Positions 35,659 through 44,799 of a stretch of 64,000 nt of DNA are shown in pieces. The notes under the pieces were generated by a model. It had not been told where the DNA came from, ran no database searches, and saw only the letters and a list, made by a program, of their open reading frames with translations. How positions within the stretch are numbered: position 1 is the stretch's first letter; every line of letters begins with the position of its first letter. Position numbers and translations under genes: made by a program. Origin of the DNA: Candidatus Magnetocorallium paracelense (GTDB lineage: Bacteria; Nitrospirota; Thermodesulfovibrionia; Thermodesulfovibrionales; Magnetobacteriaceae); the NCBI GenBank assembly GCA_029001845.1, contig JAREWP010000013.1, positions 35,157 through 99,156 on the forward strand, written 5' to 3'.

Positions 35659-37968
35659 ATGATTGATCTGCAAGAGATTCTATTACGTACTCCTATGTCT
35701 TTTAAGATAGTACTAGCAACTCTGTTGATCGGACTTACAGGTTTTTATTTTCTGGACAAAATTCAGGTTAATTCGCTTAGAGTTTTTTTCCAACACCAGA
35801 TGATCGAAAGACTGAGCCATGAGGTTCAGGATGACAGACTCGCTTTCGATAATGCTTTAAGAACTTATAATCAGTTTGTAAAGGTAGTGGCCTTTCAGAA
35901 GAGTTTTCAGGATTACATCGATCATTTAAGCAGTCTTAACTGGGGGAGTGAAAAAAATCCCGAGATTATCTTTCATCAGAATATTCCTGAATGGTTTCCC
36001 GAATCTTCCCTGATAAGAGCATTTGTTAATTTACGGTTCGCTATTTTATTGGACCCCGCCGGGAGGGTCAGGGAGATCATTAGAGGTATTCATCGCACCG
36101 AACTTCCTCCTACTCTTTTAAAACCGGTTCTGCTGATCGGTCAACTCAGCCACGAGCATAGTATTATGACTGAGGTAGACGGAATACCTTATCACTTAAC
36201 AATGGAGTCTCTTAAGGACGAATCAGGTAATATAAGGGCTTCTCTTATGCTTGCCTCGCCGCTGGATAACGATTTCCTTGCATTTGCCGTAAGGCATGCA
36301 GGCAGAGACAACATCGTGGCCCTTGCAGACAGTTCCGTAATTTTCGCCAGCAGCAAACCGAATCTGATAGCTGTCGGGGAGAACATCATGTCTTTGAAAA
36401 AGAGATTTCTGTACTCGTCAAAGTCTTTTTTCGATTATGGCAGTTCAGATCTCGATTTTCGTTTCATCACTTTTATTTCCATTGAGGAAGTGAACATTTT
36501 GACTGAAAAGATACTGCATAAAGAGAGAATGAATCATATCATCGCAGCTCTCTCTTTTATCTTCCTCTTTATGCTTTTGGTATTTCTCTACACTCGCAGG
36601 ATTAAAAAACTAACGAATTATATTACCGATTTCTCTACAGAGAGTCTTGGAACCGAGCACAGAAAGATTAAATATGGTGACCAACTGTTTATTTTGGAGG
36701 AAAGCTTTCGTCTTCTTATGACAGCGTTAAAGTCAACTCACAAGAAACTGACCGATTCTAAAGAGGAACTTGAGATTACAGTGGAAAGACGCACAGCCGA
36801 TCTCAGGGACGCTAACAATAAACTTCGATCCGAGATAAACGACAGGAAACAAACCGAGTACCAATTAAAGCATTCGTTAAAGCTTTTACAAACACTTATG
36901 GACAGTATTCCCGATTCTATATATTTTAAAGACGAACAGAATCGATTCGTAAAGGTGAATAAAGCGAAGGCGGAACACTCAAAAACGACAGTTGAGGATA
37001 TGGTCGGAAAAACCGACTTCGATTTTTTTCCTGCAGATCAGGCCGGATCGGCCTTTGAAGACGATTCGGAGATTGTGAAAACAGGTCTGCAAATAAAAGA
37101 TAAAGTCGAAAAGCTGACCCACGTCGACGGAAGTGTTCGGTGGCTTTCGGTTACAAAAATTCCATGGCTCGACGAAAATGAAAAGATAATCGGAAGTATT
37201 GGGATTTCAAGAGATATTACAAGGCATAAGACAGATGAAGAAGAGCTGAGAAAGAATACATTGGAACTTCAGAGAAGTAATCAGGAACTCCAGGATTTTG
37301 CGAATGTCGCATCCCATGACCTTCAGGAACCTCTCAGAAAAATAGTCGCATTCGGAGATCGTATTCAATCGAAATATTACGAAGTACTCGACGAAAACGG
37401 AAGAGACTATTTGAACAGAATGAAAAAGGCGGCTTCGAGAATGCAGCAGCTTATAGAGGATCTTCTTCTCTTTTCCAGAGTCACCACAAAGGCGCACCCC
37501 TTTGAGCCTACCGATCTTTCAACAGTAATAAAAGACGTTTTAAATGATCTGGAAGAGAGATTGCTCAGGACCAAGGGAACAGTGGCTGTAGAAGAACTCT
37601 GTACTGTCGAGGCCGATAGAATGCAGATGCGCCAGTTATTTCAAAATCTGTTGTCAAATTCTCTGAAATATCATAAAAAGGATGTGTCGCCTTTTGTGAC
37701 GATTAAAACCGATTCGGCTGACGAGGGTTTTTGCAGGATTGTAGTCAGCGATAACGGCATAGGCTTTGACGAGAAATATTTAAACAGAATATTCAAGCCC
37801 TTTCAGCGCCTCCATGGTCGTGACATGTATGAAGGCACGGGAATGGGCCTTGCTATTTGTAGTAAGATTGTAAACAGACATAACGGAGAGTTAACTGCTG
37901 TCAGCAGTTCCGGTAAGGGGACAACCTTTAAGGTGACTCTGCCATTGAGCAAGAACGAAAAACAATAA
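35659..37968 (+). CDS. Membrane-bound PAS sensor histidine kinase
   Basis: A 769-residue kinase. TM1 (about 15-33), an extracytoplasmic sensor domain (35-285), TM2 (about 295-315), a HAMP-like linker and coiled coil (320-395), a PAS domain (about 405-525; DSIPDSIYFKDEQNRF), HisKA with phospho-acceptor His553 (ASHDLQEPLRK), and HATPase_c (DNGIGFDEKYLNRIFKPF, GTGMGLAI). The DLQEPLRK box is the bacteriophytochrome-type dimerisation domain, which usually signals to Rcp1-like single-domain regulators; one is encoded 4 kb downstream. It leads a same-strand signalling cluster through 43547. Input unknown. Confidence 0.92.
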   Translation: MIDLQEILLRTPMSFKIVLATLLIGLTGFYFLDKIQVNSLRVFFQHQMIERLSHEVQDDRLAFDNALRTYNQFVKVVAFQKSFQDYIDHLSSLNWGSEKNPEIIFHQNIPEWFPESSLIRAFVNLRFAILLDPAGRVREIIRGIHRTELPPTLLKPVLLIGQLSHEHSIMTEVDGIPYHLTMESLKDESGNIRASLMLASPLDNDFLAFAVRHAGRDNIVALADSSVIFASSKPNLIAVGENIMSLKKRFLYSSKSFFDYGSSDLDFRFITFISIEEVNILTEKILHKERMNHIIAALSFIFLFMLLVFLYTRRIKKLTNYITDFSTESLGTEHRKIKYGDQLFILEESFRLLMTALKSTHKKLTDSKEELEITVERRTADLRDANNKLRSEINDRKQTEYQLKHSLKLLQTLMDSIPDSIYFKDEQNRFVKVNKAKAEHSKTTVEDMVGKTDFDFFPADQAGSAFEDDSEIVKTGLQIKDKVEKLTHVDGSVRWLSVTKIPWLDENEKIIGSIGISRDITRHKTDEEELRKNTLELQRSNQELQDFANVASHDLQEPLRKIVAFGDRIQSKYYEVLDENGRDYLNRMKKAASRMQQLIEDLLLFSRVTTKAHPFEPTDLSTVIKDVLNDLEERLLRTKGTVAVEELCTVEADRMQMRQLFQNLLSNSLKYHKKDVSPFVTIKTDSADEGFCRIVVSDNGIGFDEKYLNRIFKPFQRLHGRDMYEGTGMGLAICSKIVNRHNGELTAVSSSGKGTTFKVTLPLSKNEKQ

Positions 37969-37997
37969 TTAGATAGAAATGCGTATATACTAACGAG

Positions 37998-38030
37998 AAG
38001 TTTACGGTTCACGGTTGACAGTTTACAGTT
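37998..38030. repeat. GTTTACG/GTTCACG heptamer array
   Basis: AGTTTACGGTTCACGGTTGA followed by CAGTTTACAGTT: four to five heptamer-like units between two kinase genes. It is related in sequence to the inverted arrays at 19981-20148. No partner array is seen nearby. Confidence 0.55.
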
Positions 38031-38064
38031 ATAAGACATTTGTAAAGGGTAAACTTTTTATTTT

Positions 38065-41000
38065 ATGAAAGCTCAAAATAGTATTCAAATGACACTTCAC
38101 TCCGACCTTCCCGACTCGGAAGAGCAGGGGACTCACAGAATATTAATTGTAGATGACGACGTTGTTGTAGGAGAGAGTCTTGAGAAACTACTAAGACGTG
38201 ACGGACTGGAAGTTTATACTGCTTTAACAGGAACGGAAGGGATAGAATTGTTTCATAAGATATCTCCTGTAGTCGTTTTGCTGGACCTGAAGATGCCTGA
38301 AATGGACGGTTTCGGATTTCTGGAGAATGTAGAAGTTAAGAATCTCGATTCATGCTCTGTCATATTAATGACAGCCTTTGGAAACGATGAGGATATTCAA
38401 AAAAGTTTCAATATGGGGATCAGCGCCTTTTTACGGAAACCGGTTAATATTTACGAACTCAGAGGGTTGGTTAAGAACAATATAGACCTGCACGTTCAAA
38501 AGAAGCGCCTCTGCAAAGAGGTGGAAAAACACAAACGTAAAGATATAGAGCTTGCCGAAAAAACCGCCTATCTCGACAATATACTCCGCTCCTCTACTGA
38601 CTTGGCCATTGTGGCGACTGACACTGACTTTAAAATAATCTATTTTAATCCTGCTGCCGAAACGTTGTTCAAAAGTAGTGGGGAAGAGATTCGGGGGAGT
38701 GAAATTATATATCTCAGGAATTTCGTTAACATGGAATCCTCTGCTTTCGAAATGGCCGTAAAAAAGGTCAATGACGGAGATGAATATGGTTTCAACATCA
38801 CCGGCGTCAGTGAAGACGGCTCTGTTCGCTATATCGACGCCAAGATAGGCGGGATATGGGATAATAAAGGAGAATTGATTGGTTATGTTTTGATGGCCAG
38901 AGATATAACCGGAAGAAAACTTGCCGAGGAGAAGATCGAAAGAAATTTTCATATTCAGAGCGTGATCAGTTCCATACTAAGAGTTTCGTTAAAGAATATC
39001 TCTATTGAAGAGCAACTCGAAAATATACTCTATCTAATTCTTTCAATACCATGGCTTTCTCTGGAATCCAAAGGATCAATACATCTTGTTTCCGGCGACC
39101 CCGATGTGCTTGTAATGAAAGCATCAAGGGGGCTTTCCGAAAAATTGCTCGATTCATGTGCCAAAGTACCTTTTGGTAAATGTCTGTGCGGAAAGGCGGC
39201 GGAAAAGAGAGAGATAACGTTCGCCGAATGTCTGGACGACCGCCACGACATTCGATATGACGGTATAATGCCTCACGGCCACTATTGTATACCCATCATT
39301 TCAGGTAAACAGGTATTGGGTGTTATAAATCTCTATGTTAAAGAAGGCCATCGACGGGACCCCATGGAAGAGGAATTCCTCTCTTCCGTTGCGAATACAC
39401 TGGCGGGAATTATAGAACGTAAAAAGTTTGAAGACGAAGTTGCGCAGAATTATCATATTCAAAGTGTAATCAGTTCTCTTCTCAGGATATCTCTGGATCG
39501 AACATCTTTGGATGAGCAAATCGAAAAATCTCTCGATCTTATTCTTTCTATTCCCTGGTTATCTCTTCAGTCGATGGGAGCCATCTACCTTGTTGAAGAG
39601 AGAGAGGATATCCTTGTTCTGAAAGCATGGCGAGGCCTCACCGAACCCCTTTTGGAACTATGCCGTGAAATACCTTTCGGAACCTGCTTGTGTGGTCTTG
39701 CGGCAGTAAAAGGCAGGATCGTTTTTAAGGATAAAATAGATGAAGAACATACATTGCAATATGATGGAATTTTACCTCTCGGTCATTATTGCGTCCCTAT
39801 CGTCTCGGATAATAAGGTGTTGGGAATCATTAACCTCTATGTTGAGGCAGGGCATAAAAGAGATCAGGGGGAGGAGGATTTTTTATCTGCCGTTGCTTTT
39901 ACACTGGCCGGCATAATAGAACGTAAGAGGGTGGAGGAGGCCTATCAGGAGAGCGAAAAGAAAGCCTTTGTAATTACCGAAAATTCCATGGATGCAATTA
40001 TAATGACCGACGTTAACGGCTCTATCTCATATTGCAATCTCGCGGCGGAGAGGATGCTCGGTTATTCAAAAAATGAGATTATAGGTCAGGAAATTCACTC
40101 GTTAATAGCTCCGAAGAAGTTTTTTCAGGCCTATAAAAAGGCCTTCAGCAGGGCTTGGGTTTCCAAGAAGGAACCGGCCGCGCTGGGCAATATACTTGAA
40201 TTAAGCGCACTGAGAAAAGACGGAAAGGAGTTTCCCGTCGAGGTTTCGGTGTTTGCAATACAAATAAAGGGCCAGTGGTATGCAACCGGTTCGATAAGGG
40301 ATATTACGGAAAGAAAAAAGGTGGAAAAGGCTCTTAGAAAAAGTGAGGAGAGGTACAGAAATATAATCAGAACGACTTCAGAGGGGTTCCTGGAGATAGA
40401 TTCAAAAGCCAATATTGTTGAGTGCAACGACTCTTTAATCGATATGTTCGGATACGCCAAAGAGGATATTTTGGGCAAGTCACTTTATGACTTTGCTGCA
40501 GTGGAGGATTTATCGTCATTAAAAAAGCATTTTGAGAGCGTGATGTCGCCTGACAGTGAGATTATGAGTCTCTCTTTTAATGCGGCGATGTCCGCCGGAG
40601 GCGGGAGAGTATTGTTTACCAGGTTCAATATAACCGCATTAAGCAAGAAGAAAAGACAGGTTTCAGGGGCCTTCGCTTTGGTAACGGATATCACCGAGCT
40701 CATAGAAATGAAGAACTCCCTTACTCGTTATACAATTGAACTGGAAAGGAGTAATCAGGAGCTTCAGGATTTCGCCAATGTGGCTTCACACGATCTTCAG
40801 GAACCACTCAGGAAAGTTGTCGCCTTTGGAGACAGAGTAAGAGACAGTCTGAGCGGCAGCGCGAGCAGTAAAACTCTCGATTATCTTGACAGAATGGAAA
40901 AATCTGCAAGGAGGATGCAGCAGCTGATCGAAGATATCCTGATGTTTTCACGTGTTACCACAATGGCGCGACCATTCCAAAAGGTAGATTTAAACGTTAC

Positions 41001-41460
41001 TATTCTGGATGTAACCTATGATCTGGAAGAGCGAATATCGGAGTCCGGGGCGCAGATAAGCACCGGAGAACTGCCGACGATAGATGCAGATCGTTTGCAG
41101 ATGCACCAACTCTTTCTGAATTTAATTTCAAACTCATTAAAATATGTTAAAACCGGAGAGCCTCCTCAGATCAGTATTACAAGTCATTTGACCGACAGCA
41201 GGTTTGTCGAGATTTCAGTGAAAGACAATGGTATCGGTTTTCAGGAGAAATATCTTGATCGCATATTTAAACCATTTCAGAGGCTTCATATGCGCAGTGA
41301 GTACGAGGGAACCGGAATGGGACTGGCTATATGTCAGAAAATAGTACGTCGTCACAGTGGCAGTATTATGGCGCAAAGCTCCCTTGGATCAGGTGCGACT
41401 TTTATTGTTACTTTGCCTCTGAGGGAGACGGAAGGGAGCAGGAATAAAACTTTAATTTAG
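38065..41460 (+). CDS. Soluble hybrid kinase: REC-PAS-GAF-GAF-PAS-PAS-HisKA-HATPase
   Basis: An 1131-residue protein without membrane segments. The receiver domain comes first (ILIVDDD, phospho-acceptor Asp74 in LLDLKMP). PAS (about 170-295), two tandem GAF domains (about 300-460 and 465-630), PAS (about 635-765), PAS (770-895), HisKA with His909 (ASHDLQEPLRK) and HATPase_c (DNGIGFQEKYLDRIFKPF, GTGMGLAI) follow. The GAFs are clear internal duplicates (HIQSVISS, SIPWLSL, INLYV) and both keep PFG-x-C-L-C-G and H-Y-C-x-P-I, so a cysteine-based redox or metal sensor is possible. Its kinase end closely matches the upstream membrane kinase. An N-terminal receiver suggests that it is itself driven by another kinase. 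Confidence 0.92.
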   Translation: MKAQNSIQMTLHSDLPDSEEQGTHRILIVDDDVVVGESLEKLLRRDGLEVYTALTGTEGIELFHKISPVVVLLDLKMPEMDGFGFLENVEVKNLDSCSVILMTAFGNDEDIQKSFNMGISAFLRKPVNIYELRGLVKNNIDLHVQKKRLCKEVEKHKRKDIELAEKTAYLDNILRSSTDLAIVATDTDFKIIYFNPAAETLFKSSGEEIRGSEIIYLRNFVNMESSAFEMAVKKVNDGDEYGFNITGVSEDGSVRYIDAKIGGIWDNKGELIGYVLMARDITGRKLAEEKIERNFHIQSVISSILRVSLKNISIEEQLENILYLILSIPWLSLESKGSIHLVSGDPDVLVMKASRGLSEKLLDSCAKVPFGKCLCGKAAEKREITFAECLDDRHDIRYDGIMPHGHYCIPIISGKQVLGVINLYVKEGHRRDPMEEEFLSSVANTLAGIIERKKFEDEVAQNYHIQSVISSLLRISLDRTSLDEQIEKSLDLILSIPWLSLQSMGAIYLVEEREDILVLKAWRGLTEPLLELCREIPFGTCLCGLAAVKGRIVFKDKIDEEHTLQYDGILPLGHYCVPIVSDNKVLGIINLYVEAGHKRDQGEEDFLSAVAFTLAGIIERKRVEEAYQESEKKAFVITENSMDAIIMTDVNGSISYCNLAAERMLGYSKNEIIGQEIHSLIAPKKFFQAYKKAFSRAWVSKKEPAALGNILELSALRKDGKEFPVEVSVFAIQIKGQWYATGSIRDITERKKVEKALRKSEERYRNIIRTTSEGFLEIDSKANIVECNDSLIDMFGYAKEDILGKSLYDFAAVEDLSSLKKHFESVMSPDSEIMSLSFNAAMSAGGGRVLFTRFNITALSKKKRQVSGAFALVTDITELIEMKNSLTRYTIELERSNQELQDFANVASHDLQEPLRKVVAFGDRVRDSLSGSASSKTLDYLDRMEKSARRMQQLIEDILMFSRVTTMARPFQKVDLNVTILDVTYDLEERISESGAQISTGELPTIDADRLQMHQLFLNLISNSLKYVKTGEPPQISITSHLTDSRFVEISVKDNGIGFQEKYLDRIFKPFQRLHMRSEYEGTGMGLAICQKIVRRHSGSIMAQSSLGSGATFIVTLPLRETEGSRNKTLI

Positions 41461-41608
41461 TGATTTTTTAAGATTTTTTTTAGTATACTTTATAACTTTT
41501 TTAAAACTATTGACCGGTTGGATAGATTTCATTCAATTTTAGCACAGCCTGTTTAACGCAGAGTCCTTTCCCCCTCCCGTGACAGGTTGGTTAAAGGAGG
41601 ATTGTTAA

Positions 41609-41665
41609 GAATTTCAAAGAAATTTTTTTTAAGTCTCCTCTCCCCCTTCAAAGGGGGAGAGGGAG
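41609..41665. repeat. Composite repeat: GAATTTC palindrome plus CTCTCCCCC hairpin
   Basis: GAATTTC-AAA-GAAATT, a T-run, then a hairpin with 12-base arms CCTCTCCCCCTT (41637-41648) and AAGGGGGAGAGG (41651-41662). It is the inverted form of the element at 25090-25144. Position after the hybrid kinase allows a terminator role, inferred only. Confidence 0.75.
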
Positions 41666-41707
41666 TTTAAAAAAGTCGCTGTCTGTGGCAGCTTAACTTG
41701 AAGGCAT

Positions 41708-42214
41708 ATGAAAAGAGAAGATCGTAATTTTGTCATCTTGCTTGCTGACGACGATGAAGACGATTATCTGTTGATCAGAGACGCTATTGAGGGGCTTTCC
41801 TGTGTTAACATATCAACTCACGGCGGTGTCAACGGTGAGGGCTATTGTGTTGGTAACACTATCGAGCTTCAGTGGGTGAGAAACGGAGAGGAATTGATGG
41901 ATTATCTTTTAAGGCATAACGACTATACCAACCCTAAAGAGTATCCGTGCCCGAATATTATACTGTTAGATCTCAATATGCCTAAAAAAGACGGCAGGGA
42001 AACCCTAAGGGACATAAAATCGAATGACGATCTCACTCATATTCCGGTAATAGTAATGACTACATCAGGTGCAAATGAGGATATTAAACTTACCTATAAA
42101 TTGGGCGCTAATTCATATATTAAAAAGCCAATGGGTTTTACACAGTTTCAGGAGGTTATGAACTTCCTTAGTATTTACTGGTTTTCCATCGTCGAGCTTC
42201 CCCCGAAGGGGTAG
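41708..42214 (+). CDS. Rcp1-like single-domain response regulator
   Basis: A 168-residue receiver domain with no output domain. Acidic pocket LLADDDEDD, phospho-acceptor Asp88 (ILLDLNMPKKDG), the conserved MTTS and the KKP lysine are present. A ~20-residue insert after the first helix (THGGVNGEGYCVGN) and the long C-terminal helix (FTQFQEVMNFLSIYWFSIVEL) are typical of Rcp1, the partner of phytochrome-type kinases. The two kinases upstream have that kind of HisKA box, so this is their probable partner or phosphate shuttle. Thirteen bases separate it from the next gene, which overlaps functionally as an output regulator. Confidence 0.93.
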   Translation: MKREDRNFVILLADDDEDDYLLIRDAIEGLSCVNISTHGGVNGEGYCVGNTIELQWVRNGEELMDYLLRHNDYTNPKEYPCPNIILLDLNMPKKDGRETLRDIKSNDDLTHIPVIVMTTSGANEDIKLTYKLGANSYIKKPMGFTQFQEVMNFLSIYWFSIVELPPKG

Positions 42215-42227
42215 TAAATAATCACAT

Positions 42228-43547
42228 ATGAACATAAAAAACAGAATTATAAAAATAATGCTTGTCGATGACGATGAAGATGATATTTTTCTTGTTAAGG
42301 ACTATCTTGCCGACGGATTAAAGGGAATCGATTATTCCATAGACCACTCATCTTCATTCTCAGAGGCGCTTGCAATGGTCAAAGCAGAGGGCTACAATGT
42401 TTTTCTCTTTGATTATATGCTCGGAGAGGTTGACGGACTGCAACTTCTGAAAGAAGTCAGAGACCTGCATCTAACCACTCCGGTAATTTTTCTGACAGGC
42501 CAGGGAGACGAAGATATCGCCGCCGCCACCATAAAAGCAGGCGCTACGGATTATTTGTCAAAGGCTAAGTTATCGTCTGAACTTCTTCGCCATACAATCT
42601 TACATGCTATCGATATTTCAAAGGTTGAAGAGCGTCGGATAGAGGCTGAAAAAGCTCTGAGAGAGTCGGAAGCCAGATACAGAGATTTGGTTACCCACAT
42701 CCCTGCAATTATCTGCGAACTCTCTCCTGACTATGAGACTCTTTTTGTCAACAACGCTGTGCAAAGAATTTGCGGTTTCACATCTGACGAACTTATTGGT
42801 AAAAACTGGCTGAAATCTTTGAATATAGAGCCCTTTAAAAGTGTAACGTCGGAAAATGAGGATTTAGACTTTGGTTTATTAATGTCAGGAAAGAGAGATA
42901 TAAGAAATATGGAGATAAAGCTCACGGCAAAGGATGGGTCCAACAAAGTACTTGACTGGAATTCTACAAGACGAGAGAGGGAGGACGGTTCACCTGAGCA
43001 TATTATTTGTATAGGCACCGATATTACCGAACTTGTTCAGCTCAAGGAAAAACTTCACAGACTATCCATTGTCGATGAATTGACAAGGCTCCATAATCGC
43101 AGGGGCTTTTTTAATCTTGTTGAGCAGCAGCTCAAAATGGCTGTAAGATATAGAAAGAAGATGCTTCTGGTTTTTGCAGATATGGATGGTATGAAACAGA
43201 TTAATGATACCTATGGTCATAATGAGGGTGACAGAGCTCTGATAGAGACGGCGGGTGTACTTAAAGATACTTTTCGAGAGTCCGATATTATTGCCAGAAT
43301 AGGAGGTGACGAGTTCGTCGTGCTTGTGACCGAGGCTTCAGGCCTGACTAGAGAGCTGATATCGGCAAGACTCCGGGAAAAGGTAGACTTCTTTAACAAA
43401 GAGTCTGTAAATCCGTATTCACTCTCTCTAAGTGTCGGAACCGTATGGTACGATCCCGAAAAACCCGATACGATTGACGAATTAATGGCTGAAGCGGATA
43501 AACTGATGTATACTGATAAAAAAAGAAAAAGAAATGAATACATCTAA
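42228..43547 (+). CDS. REC-PAS-GGDEF response regulator, diguanylate cyclase
   Basis: A 439-residue protein: receiver domain (MLVDDDEDD, phospho-acceptor Asp62 in LFDYMLGEVDG), PAS (about 140-265; ITELVQLKEKL linker at the end) and a GGDEF domain with an intact active site (ARIGGDEFVVLV) and the allosteric I-site RESD five residues ahead. It should make c-di-GMP from two GTP when phosphorylated and be product-inhibited. It is the only clear output of the kinase cluster starting at 35659. Its stop overlaps the stop of the convergent secreted-protein gene by 4 bases. Confidence 0.94.
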   Translation: MNIKNRIIKIMLVDDDEDDIFLVKDYLADGLKGIDYSIDHSSSFSEALAMVKAEGYNVFLFDYMLGEVDGLQLLKEVRDLHLTTPVIFLTGQGDEDIAAATIKAGATDYLSKAKLSSELLRHTILHAIDISKVEERRIEAEKALRESEARYRDLVTHIPAIICELSPDYETLFVNNAVQRICGFTSDELIGKNWLKSLNIEPFKSVTSENEDLDFGLLMSGKRDIRNMEIKLTAKDGSNKVLDWNSTRREREDGSPEHIICIGTDITELVQLKEKLHRLSIVDELTRLHNRRGFFNLVEQQLKMAVRYRKKMLLVFADMDGMKQINDTYGHNEGDRALIETAGVLKDTFRESDIIARIGGDEFVVLVTEASGLTRELISARLREKVDFFNKESVNPYSLSLSVGTVWYDPEKPDTIDELMAEADKLMYTDKKRKRNEYI

Positions 43548-44329
43548 TTCAGAGACTCGGTTTTCAGCTCTCTGATCTCTTTTTGCAATAACGTTATTGC
43601 TTTTTGTTGTTCCTTTATAAGTTCATTAAGATCCGAAATATAGATGTGAGCCTTTTCGAGTTCTTCAAGCATTCCTTTCAGGTGTCCGCCATACTCGATT
43701 ATTTCCCTTCCTTTACTGTCTTTTTTTGCTTTTGGAACCGCTTTCAAGTGCTTTTCTCTGAGCATATAATCTCTGTGCTCCTCTATGGATTCGAGGCGAT
43801 AAGCAGGTTCGAAAACATAGTCTGCATAGAGCTGAGAGCCTCGCTGGTATATGGAGCCGTAAACATCCAGTGAACCCTGAGGGTCGGAAGTGCCTATCCC
43901 TATATTACCTCCGTTAAAGTAACTGCTTCCATTAGAAGAGATGTGAATATTTTCGCTTCCCTTATACATGAGGTTAAGTTCTCCTGCCGTAGTGGAACCG
44001 GAGTAGACAATTGATGCGACAAGAGAGTCGCCATTTGACACAACCAGGCCGTCACTGTTTTGAGTTGACATCACATGGAGTTTGTATGTCGGGTCGGTAA
44101 CGCCGATACCGATATTGCCTGCATTATAATAGAGATTGTCAGATGATTTTTCCCATACCCGCTCTGCCAGATAGGATAGATTGTCGTTCATTTCGCTTGA
44201 TTTGGCTGTTGTTCCGGAATTAAATGTATACGGCACTGACGCGGCATGAGCTATCGCCATGATTATAAGAAGTAACGAAAGGAATGTCAGAGTTGCTTTG
44301 GATAAGAGGGTAATTTTCAGTTTTTTCAA
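43544..44329 (-). CDS. Secreted tail-fibre/endosialidase-chaperone-like protein
   Basis: A 261-residue protein with signal peptide (MKKLKITLLSKATLTFLSLL..., cleavage near AIAHA). Two NIGIGVTDPTYKLHV / NIGIGTSDPQGSLDV units, as found in tail-fibre-like and S74-type surface proteins, are followed by YVFEPAYRLESIEEHRDYML, a region like the trimerising end of the tail_fibre/peptidase S74 class, and a C-terminal coiled coil (EELEKAHIYISDLNELIKEQ...). There is no full S74 serine-lysine dyad visible. It probably forms a trimeric exported fibre. The start is TTG with AGGAGG 8 bases upstream. Confidence 0.72.
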   Translation of the reverse strand: MKKLKITLLSKATLTFLSLLLIIMAIAHAASVPYTFNSGTTAKSSEMNDNLSYLAERVWEKSSDNLYYNAGNIGIGVTDPTYKLHVMSTQNSDGLVVSNGDSLVASIVYSGSTTAGELNLMYKGSENIHISSNGSSYFNGGNIGIGTSDPQGSLDVYGSIYQRGSQLYADYVFEPAYRLESIEEHRDYMLREKHLKAVPKAKKDSKGREIIEYGGHLKGMLEELEKAHIYISDLNELIKEQQKAITLLQKEIRELKTESLN

Positions 44330-44559
44330 CGTTGGCCTCCTTTTTGGAAATTTGGTTTAAATATTTTTATGATAACACATAAACTTACCAAATATGAACG
44401 TAAGAATATTTATGAACAGTCACTTTTATCAATGCCGCCTGAAAGCTCTTTACTGAATGCTCATGATTTAATTATTCGGAAGAAATTTTAATAATGTTGT
44501 AAATAGGGGGCTTTTTGTGTTAATTTAATAGATCAATTATACATTGTAGGGAGGTAACA

Positions 44560-44772
44560 ATGAAAGCCAGGTTGATAACAATATTAACGACTGTCATTTT
44601 ATTCATTAATAATGCATACTGTTATGCAGGTTCCCGCTCTCGTTTACAGGGTATGCATGATCATCTAGCTTCAAAAAACGACAGTCCGGTGCTTATATAT
44701 TCATTAATAGGTTTTGCCGTCGTTTTGGTTCTTGTTCTCGTGATAGTTGCGGCGAAGAAAAAAAAGAAGTAG
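44560..44772 (+). CDS. Small secreted or membrane protein, unrecognised
   Basis: A 70-residue protein with a signal peptide (MKARLITILTTVILFINNAY, cleavage near CYAGS), a short polar stretch (RSRLQGMHDHLASKNDS), a C-terminal membrane helix (IYSLIGFAVVLVLVLVIV) and a run of five lysines. After signal removal the N-terminus would be outside and the basic tail inside. The start has a strong ribosome site (AGGGAGGT about 6 bases upstream), which supports a real gene. I do not recognise the family. The lysine-rich anchor is reminiscent of a sorting-type tail but lacks a preceding motif. Confidence 0.65.
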   Translation: MKARLITILTTVILFINNAYCYAGSRSRLQGMHDHLASKNDSPVLIYSLIGFAVVLVLVLVIVAAKKKKK

Positions 44773-44799
44773 GTTGTCAATTCAGACCCCCGGCAGGTA

